This document shows positions 1 through 4,942 of a DNA stretch of 5,469 nucleotides, one piece after another (position 1 is the stretch's first letter; the number at the start of each line of letters is the position of its first letter). Source of the stretch: Deltaproteobacteria bacterium (lineage in GTDB: Bacteria > Desulfobacterota > Desulfarculia > Adiutricales > Adiutricaceae). The DNA lies in NCBI GenBank assembly GCA_031279155.1, contig JAITJB010000146.1:1-5469 (forward strand), in the 5' to 3' direction. The position numbers were made by a program, and so were the translations under genes. A model generated the notes under the pieces. It was not told where the DNA came from and ran no database searches. It saw only the letters and a program-made list of their open reading frames with translations.

Positions 1-1087
1 GATGGGGGTAGCCGCCGGCTCTTTCGCTCCCGGCTCCGATCATGGCCATAACCGCCGGAACGCGAGAAGAAAATTCCGAAAAATCTTCCCCGCCTAAATT
101 TAGAAAATTTATCAAAGCCCCGGGGCCCAGGGCGCCTATGGCAGCCGATCTCCCCAAGGCGGCCATGACGGGATCGTTAGTCATGGGCGGCTGCGAGCAG
201 TAAAAATCAACGATAGCTTCGGCCCGAAAGGTCTTAGCAATCCCTTGGGCTATTTCAGTTAATCTTTTTTTGGGCTTATGGGGACCATTATCGCTGCCAT
301 CGAAGAGGTAGCGGATGGTACCTTCGAGCTCGACCTCATCGGGGATGATGTTGGCGGCCTTGCCCCCCTCAATGCGGCCGAAGACCAAAGAGGAAGTCAA
401 AAAGGGATCGAGCTCGCGGCTCTGGAGAATTTGAAGGGCGCTGACGATGTGACTGGCGACTAAAATGGGATCTACGGCCGTATGCGGCGTGGCCGTATGG
501 CCGCCTCGGCCTTTAACCTTAATCGTAAAGTGATCCATGCCGGCCCAGGTGACGCCGTCGTCTACGGCAATGCGGCCCAAGGGGATGGGGGCCCAGAGGT
601 GGAGGGCTGCGGCCCCATCGACTTTAGGGTTTTCCATGACCCCGCTTTCGATCATGGCCAGGGCCCCGACCTCTTCTTCGTTGGGCTCGAAGACAAATTT
701 TACCTGGCCTGGAAGATCCTCCCTAATCGATGACAAGATGCCGGCGCAGGCCACCAAGATGGCCGTATGGCCGTCATGGCCGCAGGCGTGCATGACGGCG
801 GGGTTTTCCGATTTAAAGGGTAAATCGGTATCTTCTTTAACCGGGAGCGCGTCCATATCGGCCCGCAAAAGTAAGACCGGGCCAGGTTTTGAGCCCTTAA
901 GTAAGCCGACAACGCCGGTCCCGGTTATGGGGCTTACGGTTATGCCTTCCATTTTAGATAAGCTATCGATGATGACTCTCTGAGTCCGGTGCTCCTGATA
1001 GCCTAGCTCAGGGTGGCGGTGGATATCCCGCCGCATGGCCGTCATGGAAGGAATTTCTGAAGTTACAAGTTTTTTAAAATCAAGCAT
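1..1087 (-). CDS. M20 family metallo-amidohydrolase (N-acyl amino acid / amide hydrolase), 3' end cut by window edge
   Basis: The frame is open for 362 codons from an ATG at 1087 to the left edge, so roughly the last 30 residues of a normal 390-400 residue enzyme are missing. Seen: RADMDALP (75-82), HACGHDGHTA (100-109, with metal-ligand candidates C102 and H104), EPNEEEVGA (134-142, with the catalytic and metal-ligand Glu pair E137/E138), LHLW (H163 as a further ligand), GRGGHTATPH in the lid/dimerisation domain, and GGEDFSEF (332-339). This order is that of the M20D amidohydrolase group (hippurate hydrolase, IAA-amino acid hydrolase, N-acetyl-diaminopimelate deacetylase), cytosolic enzymes that hydrolyse N-acyl or amide bonds. 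All expected metal ligands are present, so it should be active. The ATG lies 32 bp after the preceding gene; its Shine-Dalgarno is weak (GGT at 6 nt, AAAGG at 14 nt), but no better in-frame start exists upstream. The substrate cannot be read from sequence. By context it may deacylate the product of the DoeA-like hydrolase (inference). Confidence 0.93.
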   Translation of the reverse strand, partial: MLDFKKLVTSEIPSMTAMRRDIHRHPELGYQEHRTQRVIIDSLSKMEGITVSPITGTGVVGLLKGSKPGPVLLLRADMDALPVKEDTDLPFKSENPAVMHACGHDGHTAILVACAGILSSIREDLPGQVKFVFEPNEEEVGALAMIESGVMENPKVDGAAALHLWAPIPLGRIAVDDGVTWAGMDHFTIKVKGRGGHTATPHTAVDPILVASHIVSALQILQSRELDPFLTSSLVFGRIEGGKAANIIPDEVELEGTIRYLFDGSDNGPHKPKKRLTEIAQGIAKTFRAEAIVDFYCSQPPMTNDPVMAALGRSAAIGALGPGALINFLNLGGEDFSEFSSRVPAVMAMIGAGSERAGGYPH

Positions 1088-1119
1088 GTTTTTACCAAAA
1101 ACCTTTACCCTAGTTCGTC

Positions 1120-2289
1120 TTAAAGAGGGCTCAGGATGCCTCGCTTGTAATTGGTCAGGGGCTGACAGCCGTCTTGCGTAACTAAAAAGGGCTCACTAGA
1201 TTCAAAGCCCAAATCGTCTTCCCAAATACCGGGCATCAGGTGAAAGGCCATATTGGGCTCTAAAATCGTCTTATCGCCGGGCCTTAAGCTAACCGTCCTT
1301 TCGCCCCAATCGGGGACGTAGCTGGCGCCTATTGAATAGCCTAAGCGCGAGGGCTTAACTACGCCGTAGCTCTTAATGGCCTCGCGCCACTTGGCTTCCA
1401 CTTCTTCGGCGGTGACGCCGGGCTTAATGAAGTCTAGGACTTTGGAGACTCCATCTAAAACGGCATCGGAGATATGTTTTAATTTTTTAGGCGGATCGCC
1501 TAAAAAAACCGTCCGCGAGAGCGGGCAGTGATAGCGCTTGTGGACCCCGCAGAGTTCTAAAAGCACTAAATCGCCCATCTGATAGTCGCGGCTAGGATCC
1601 CATCCCAAGTGGGCGCAGGTAGTTCTCTCGTTAGAGGGCATGATGGGGAAGATGGCCGGGTGATCGCCAGGGGCCTCATCGGTCCCTAAAACGCAGGCGC
1701 TGTAGACGGCGGCCGCCGCCGCCCGCTCTTTTAAGCCCGGGCGGATGGCGTTAACGGCCGCGTCCATAACTTTTGTGCAGACTATGGAGGCTTTTTTAAG
1801 ATAGCTTATCTCAGTGGGGCTCTTAACTAGCCGGCACCAATTGACTAAACCGGTAGCTTCGATGGGAAGGTAGCCTAATTGTTGATTTAAAACTTCAAGG
1901 CATTTACCGGTAAACCAATAGTTATCCCATTCGCAGCCCAGCTTCTTTTTTTCTAAGCCCTTCTCCCTTAAGATATCGGCCACAAAGCTCATGGGGTGCT
2001 TTAGGGGGTTTTGGACATAGTCATCGGCGTAAGGCCTGATGCTATCAGCCGATAGCCAGGTGGTGATTTTAGCGCCATTACCGTCCATGCCCCGGCCCCA
2101 CCAGATGGGTTCGTTGAGATCTAAGGCCACTAGCAGGCCCTGGTGGACGTAGAAGGACCAGCCGTCATAGCCGGTCAGCCAGTGCATGTTGCTGGGATCG
2201 CTAATGAGTAGGGTATCTAGGCCCTTAGCTTCCATGGACTTTTTAACTTTAGCTAGCCTTTGGCTATATTCTTGTAAGGAAAATTCCAT
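1120..2289 (-). CDS. doeA: M24-fold (creatinase/aminopeptidase P-like) hydrolase resembling ectoine hydrolase DoeA/EutD
   Basis: The 389-residue product has an N-terminal creatinase-type domain (about 1-155) and a C-terminal pita-bread domain (about 160-380). From memory, several stretches are typical of ectoine hydrolases: DPSNMHWLTGYDGWSFYVHQ (31-50), EPIWWGRGMDGNGA (60-73), KRYHCPLSRTVFLG (251-264) and PDWGERTVSLRPGD (326-339). Length also fits (DoeA is about 400). DoeA/EutD opens the ectoine ring to N-acetyl-2,4-diaminobutyrate in the cytosol. The five metal ligands of true M24 peptidases are not at their expected places: Asp positions are E245 and P256, the His region reads GYSIGASY (317-324), and the Glu positions are M352 and about S364/S365. 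This matches the metal-independent branch and argues against Xaa-Pro peptidase activity. The ATG has a good Shine-Dalgarno, AAGGA at 2296-2300, 6 nt upstream. It starts 22 bp after the dehydrogenase. Fold and subfamily are solid; ectoine as substrate is uncertain because no doeB, doeC or doeD is seen. Confidence 0.8.
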   Translation of the reverse strand: MEFSLQEYSQRLAKVKKSMEAKGLDTLLISDPSNMHWLTGYDGWSFYVHQGLLVALDLNEPIWWGRGMDGNGAKITTWLSADSIRPYADDYVQNPLKHPMSFVADILREKGLEKKKLGCEWDNYWFTGKCLEVLNQQLGYLPIEATGLVNWCRLVKSPTEISYLKKASIVCTKVMDAAVNAIRPGLKERAAAAAVYSACVLGTDEAPGDHPAIFPIMPSNERTTCAHLGWDPSRDYQMGDLVLLELCGVHKRYHCPLSRTVFLGDPPKKLKHISDAVLDGVSKVLDFIKPGVTAEEVEAKWREAIKSYGVVKPSRLGYSIGASYVPDWGERTVSLRPGDKTILEPNMAFHLMPGIWEDDLGFESSEPFLVTQDGCQPLTNYKRGILSPL

Positions 2290-2311
2290 AATAATTCCTT
2301 TTAGGGGAGTA

Positions 2312-3541
2312 TCAGCACCAACCCCGGTAAAGCATGGCGGCTCGGATTTTTTGTAAGGCCAAGGCCCAGGCGGCTTGGCGGAAGGGAACTTTCCGCTCGT
2401 CGGAAAATTGCTTCGAGGTAGTGTAAGCTAAAGTGATCCTAGACATTAGGCGCTCTTTAACGGTTGTTAAAGTCCAATAGTCATTGGTCAGCCCCTGGGT
2501 GCGCTCAAAATCGCAGACCACGGCGCCGCCGCAGTTGGCCACAACATCGGGGACCACGGTTTTGCCTAAATCTAGTAAGATGGCGTCAGCTGGCGGGGTG
2601 ATGGGGGCGTTGGCCGCTTCCACGATAAGCCTAGCTTTAATTTGTGAGGCGTTACTTTCATCGATGACGTCTTGGACGGCGGCGGGAATTAAAATATCGC
2701 AGTCAATAGTCAAAACCGAATCATTGAGAGCTTCGCTACCCTCAAAATCCGAAACGCGGCCGGTTTTTTGGGCGTGTTTTATTAGCCCATCGATATCTAA
2801 GCCGCTCTTGTTGGCTATGGCCCCAAAGACGTCGGATACGGCCACAATCTTGAAGCCAGCTTCCCAGAGGGTCTGGGCGGTGATGGTTCCCACTTGACCG
2901 AAGCCCTGGATAGAGACTTTAGCCCCGGGTTTTAAGCCTAAGTTTTCAGCGGCCATGACGGCGCATTTGGCTACGCCCCAACCGGTAGCCTCGTGACCGC
3001 CTAAAGAGCCGCCTAAGGCCGCAGGTTTATCGTTAATGGCCGCCGGGGAATGGATACCGGTAATTTGCTCGTATTCATCGAGCATCCAGGCCATGGCCCG
3101 CCCGTCGGTGCCGATATCGGCCCCGGGGACGTCGCAAAAAGCTCCTTTGGGGAGGAGCCTCCGCATAAAGCCCCGGACGAGGCGCTCGTATTCGCCTTCA
3201 GAAAGTTTACTTGGATCGGCTTTAATGCCGCCTTTGCCGCCGCCAGCCGGGATATCGGCCACCGCGTGCTTGATGCTCATAAATAGAGAGAGGGCTTTAA
3301 TTTCCTGAGGCGTAAGAGAGGCCCGGATTCTGGTGCCGTCTTTGGTTGGGCCAGTAGCGTCTTGGTGGAGGCTGCGGTAAGCCGTAAAAAGCTCTTTTCG
3401 GCCATCATCGCGCCTAAGAGGTATCGTAAACTCCGTAAACCTCATGGGGCAGGAGAGTCTTTCCACTAATTCGGGTTCGAGATCAATAATCTTGGCAGCC
3501 TTAGAGAGGTTTAGGCAGGCTTCTTGCCAGACATCTGTCAT
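2312..3541 (-). CDS. Glu/Leu/Phe/Val family amino-acid dehydrogenase (glutamate dehydrogenase-like, divergent pocket)
   Basis: This 409-residue enzyme has the length and two-domain layout of hexameric glutamate dehydrogenases, which reversibly oxidise an amino acid to a 2-oxo acid plus ammonia with NAD(P). Seen: Lys-rich substrate region GPTKDG (64-69) and MSIK (88-91), catalytic-lysine loop PAGGGKGG (98-105, K103), DVPGADIGT (137-145, D142 as catalytic Asp), LGGSLGGHEATGWGV (176-190), Rossmann motif GFGQVG (213-218), VEAANAPITP (308-317) and PDVVANCGG (331-339). The catalytic Lys and Asp are present. Two substrate-site positions differ from typical glutamate enzymes as I recall them: the usual GPYKGGIRFHP reads GPTKDGTRIRA, and the Ser that contacts the gamma-carboxylate (about S380 in the Clostridium symbiosum enzyme) aligns with C343. 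Glutamate is therefore not assured. GGAGT at 3546-3550 lies 4 nt before the ATG. It is separated from dctP by the repeat block and is closely followed by the DoeA-like gene. Confidence 0.9.
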   Translation of the reverse strand: MTDVWQEACLNLSKAAKIIDLEPELVERLSCPMRFTEFTIPLRRDDGRKELFTAYRSLHQDATGPTKDGTRIRASLTPQEIKALSLFMSIKHAVADIPAGGGKGGIKADPSKLSEGEYERLVRGFMRRLLPKGAFCDVPGADIGTDGRAMAWMLDEYEQITGIHSPAAINDKPAALGGSLGGHEATGWGVAKCAVMAAENLGLKPGAKVSIQGFGQVGTITAQTLWEAGFKIVAVSDVFGAIANKSGLDIDGLIKHAQKTGRVSDFEGSEALNDSVLTIDCDILIPAAVQDVIDESNASQIKARLIVEAANAPITPPADAILLDLGKTVVPDVVANCGGAVVCDFERTQGLTNDYWTLTTVKERLMSRITLAYTTSKQFSDERKVPFRQAAWALALQKIRAAMLYRGWC

Positions 3542-3620
3542 TGTTACTCCGTGATAGGTAGCCTTACGGCGGGAATATTGGGTTTAGAGGCTCTTTTGAT
3601 TAGGATATGGGTACTTGGCT

Positions 3621-3784
3621 TTTGGTACTTACTTTAGGATCTTGCTTAGGTTCTTGTTTTAGGTTTTTGTTTAGGTTCTTGCTTAGGTTCTTGCTTTAGG
3701 TTTTTGTTTTAGGTCCGTGCTTGTGGATCTTGCTTTAGGATCTTGCTTTTGGATCTTGCTTTAGGATCTTGCTTTGAGATCTTG
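3621..3784. repeat. Degenerate tandem array of a 12-13 bp unit (TTTAGGATCTTGC), about 12-13 copies
   Basis: Read on the + strand, the unit TTTAGGATCTTGC recurs with variants such as TTAGGTTCTTGC, TTTAGGTTTTTGT and TTTTGGATCTTGC. The AGG (or TGG/GAG) core falls at 3636, 3648, 3661, 3673, 3685, 3698, 3711, 3724, 3737, 3750, 3763 and 3776: steps of 12 or 13 on the left, then exactly 13 throughout the right half. A weak first copy (TTTGGTACTTAC) precedes it at about 3621. GATC occurs at 3638 and then at 3726, 3739, 3752, 3765 and 3778, exactly 13 bp apart. The array is strongly strand-biased (T/G on +, A/C on -) and has no reading frame. It looks like a slippage-expanded minisatellite; a binding-site array is possible. 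Confidence 0.88.
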
Positions 3785-3796
3785 GGTTCTTGGTTT

Positions 3797-3829
3797 GGGT
3801 TTGGAGGGGGGTATCCCCCCTCTAAACCC
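3797..3829 (-). terminator. Strong stem-loop just after the dctP stop, possible rho-independent-like terminator without a U tract
   Basis: GGGTTTGGAGGGGGG (3797-3811) faces CCCCCCTCTAAACCC (3815-3829) across a TAT loop. All 15 positions pair on the + strand with one G-T wobble; on the minus-strand RNA that position is an A-C mismatch. The stem begins about 6 nt after the TAG of dctP (3836-3838) and would be very stable. In the direction of transcription it is followed by AAACCAAGAACC, not a U run, so it is not a canonical intrinsic terminator. It may cap and protect the upstream dctMP message, cause partial termination before the dehydrogenase, or simply be the end of the candidate element. 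Confidence 0.5.
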
Positions 3830-3835
3830 ATATTG

Positions 3836-4870
3836 CTATTTCTTAGCCGCCGCCGCCTCTAAGGCCTCGCGCTCAACCTTAAGGGTATCGAGCAGTCTTT
3901 GGCCTTCGGGGCCGGCCATTTTAACGAAGATGGCTTCGATTTGTGGGGCCTTGGCCCTGAAGGGGGCCTGCTCTTCGGGCGTGAGCTCATAGAAGACTAG
4001 GCTTGGCTTTTTTTGAGCCATAATCTCTTTGCGCTCAGCGTTCATTTTATCGGCTTCGGCGATGGTGTAGCCTACGGAATCCTGAGCCGCCTTAACGATG
4101 GCGTCTTGGATGTTTTTGGGTTGGGCATCAAACCAGGCTTGATTGACGACAAAGGTGGAAACAAAGGGCATTTCAAAGGGGTTGGTGAAGTAGTCTTGCT
4201 GCTCATAGAAGCTCATCTCTTGGTGAGCGAACAGGGGCTGAATATTGGCGTCGAGTTGGTTTAATTGCAGGGCCGAATAGATTTCCGAGTACGAGATCTG
4301 AAGCGGGTTGGCTCCATAAGCCTTGTAGATTTCGGCCAATAGCGGGTCGCTCATGACGCGGATGCGGAGGTTTTTAAAATCATCGAGGTTTCTAAGGGGC
4401 TTATTCGATGACCACTGCTGCCAGCCCTCAGGGAAGATGGCCAGTAACTTCATGCCGTTGGCCGCGTAAGCTGCGCCTAAGATTTCATAGAGAGCTTTTG
4501 AGCTGGTCATGAGCTCTTTATTGACTTCCATATTGTTGGACCAGATATAGGGGACGCCAAAGATCCGGACCATGGGGATAAAGGAAGCCAGGTGCGAGGT
4601 GGGCATGTCAAATTGAATGACGCCGTTCATGACCTGTTCGGCCATGTCGCCAGCGTCGCCTAAGACGCCGACCGGAAAGATCTGGAGATCTAGATCCGGG
4701 GCCGATGTTAACAAGAGTTTTTTAAAGTTCTGGGCATAGGTATCTTGGACTGAGCCGTCGATTTCCTCCATACCCAATTTGGCCTCAATTTTGGCCGCCT
4801 GGGCTACCGGGCCGTAAATGAGGCCCAGAGCTAGTAAACAGATAAGAGCTAGAATCTTTAGCGATTTCAT
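3836..4870 (-). CDS. dctP: TRAP transporter periplasmic solute-binding protein, DctP family
   Basis: The 344-residue product begins with a classic Sec signal peptide: MKSLK, a hydrophobic core (about 6-20), then PVAQAA with likely cleavage near residue 25/26. No lipobox Cys sits at the cleavage site, so the mature protein should be free in the periplasm. The body fits DctP extracytoplasmic receptors, which capture an organic acid or similar ligand and hand it to the TRAP membrane subunits. Seen: LGDAGDMAEQVMNGVIQFDM (70-89), FGVPYIW (104-110), FPEGWQQW (146-153), LRNLDDFKNLRIRVM (159-173), where R171 is the conserved carboxylate-binding arginine, and YSEIYSALQLNQLDANIQP (194-212). In the last motif the family norm is GxxDGxExP; here Gly, Gly and Glu are Asn204, Ala208 and Gln211, so the ligand site may be unusual. 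The start is fixed by an excellent GGGAGG (4877-4882) 6 nt upstream. It follows dctM by 72 bp. Confidence 0.95.
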   Translation of the reverse strand: MKSLKILALICLLALGLIYGPVAQAAKIEAKLGMEEIDGSVQDTYAQNFKKLLLTSAPDLDLQIFPVGVLGDAGDMAEQVMNGVIQFDMPTSHLASFIPMVRIFGVPYIWSNNMEVNKELMTSSKALYEILGAAYAANGMKLLAIFPEGWQQWSSNKPLRNLDDFKNLRIRVMSDPLLAEIYKAYGANPLQISYSEIYSALQLNQLDANIQPLFAHQEMSFYEQQDYFTNPFEMPFVSTFVVNQAWFDAQPKNIQDAIVKAAQDSVGYTIAEADKMNAERKEIMAQKKPSLVFYELTPEEQAPFRAKAPQIEAIFVKMAGPEGQRLLDTLKVEREALEAAAAKK

Positions 4871-4890
4871 AAATTTCCTCCCGAAAAATT

Positions 4891-4909
4891 TCGAGTCCGT
4901 TGGGCTCGA
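4891..4909 (-). promoter_or_regulatory. Small hairpin followed by a T run between dctM and dctP, possible attenuator or processing site
   Basis: TCGAGTCC (4891-4898) can pair with GGGCTCGA (4902-4909) across a 3-nt loop, with a T-G wobble on the + strand and a C-A mismatch in the minus-strand RNA. In transcription direction it is followed by AAATTTTTC and then at once by the dctP Shine-Dalgarno (4877-4882). Hairpin plus U run resembles a weak intrinsic terminator or a differential-expression element between permease and binding protein. The stem is short and imperfect, so this is tentative. Confidence 0.3.
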
Positions 4910-4918
4910 CCATAAATG

Positions 4919-4935
4919 GCGCTTTTATTTAGCGC
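4919..4935 (-). other. Small perfect stem-loop just after dctM
   Basis: GCGCT (4919-4923) and AGCGC (4931-4935) pair perfectly around a 7-nt A/T loop, 7 nt beyond the dctM stop codon. No U run follows, so it is not a terminator by itself. It may help delimit the 3' end of the permease message, or be chance. Confidence 0.25.
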
Positions 4936-4942
4936 AAAATCC

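Larger units (their letters stand above)
3580..3829. mobile_element. Candidate MITE-like insertion: 11-bp terminal inverted repeats with 5-bp target duplication
   Basis: The left end GGGTTTAGAGG (3580-3590) is the exact reverse complement of the right end CCTCTAAACCC (3819-3829). Immediately outside, ATATT occurs on both sides (3575-3579 and 3830-3834), as a target-site duplication would. The 250-bp interior has no gene and consists mainly of the 12-13 bp repeat array plus a hairpin. Removing the block and one ATATT would bring dctP and the dehydrogenase to 39 bp apart, close to the other intergenic gaps of the operon (22, 32 and 72 bp). Against it: the ends are short, the right end also forms an arm of a local hairpin, and only one copy is visible. 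No transposase is encoded, so it would be non-autonomous. Confidence 0.4.
3542..3835. other. 294-bp non-coding gap between dctP and the amino-acid dehydrogenase
   Basis: No gene is supported on either strand here. From right to left it holds the hairpin after dctP, the 13-bp repeat array, a short unique stretch (about 3591-3620) and the native-looking leader of the dehydrogenase with its Shine-Dalgarno (3546-3550). I looked for a minus-strand promoter ahead of the dehydrogenase and found no convincing -35/-10 pair; TATCCT near 3605 is only a weak -10 resemblance. Whether the downstream three genes have their own promoter cannot be settled from sequence. Confidence 0.8.

Noticed and set aside
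476..780. Repeated GGCCATACGGCCA-like strings at about 488-500 and 760-775
   Set aside because: Both encode the HTA part of separate M20 motifs (GGHTAT and GHTAI) with the same preferred codons, so coding constraint explains the match.
700..912. Minus-strand 70-codon frame inside the M20 gene
   Set aside because: It is an alternative frame of the same DNA; the real frame carries RADMDALP and HACGHDGHTA through this stretch.
278..983. Open frames on the + strand across the M20 gene
   Set aside because: They are antisense to a frame with every M20 motif in order, have low-complexity or unfamiliar products, and lack convincing ribosome sites.
2484..3308. Three + strand open frames opposite the dehydrogenase
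   Set aside because: They are shadows of a strongly conserved gene on the other strand; no recognisable domain or start signal.
3542..3640. Minus-strand promoter for the dehydrogenase operon
   Set aside because: Only a weak TATCCT -10 resemblance was found, with no -35 element at a proper distance; not supportable as a feature.
3621..3784. CRISPR array
   Set aside because: The units are 12-13 bp, contiguous and degenerate, with no unique spacers of 25-40 bp.
3774..3992. + strand 72-codon frame spanning the hairpin and the dctP 3' end
   Set aside because: It runs through non-coding repeat and hairpin sequence and then antisense to the DctP C terminus; no homology features.
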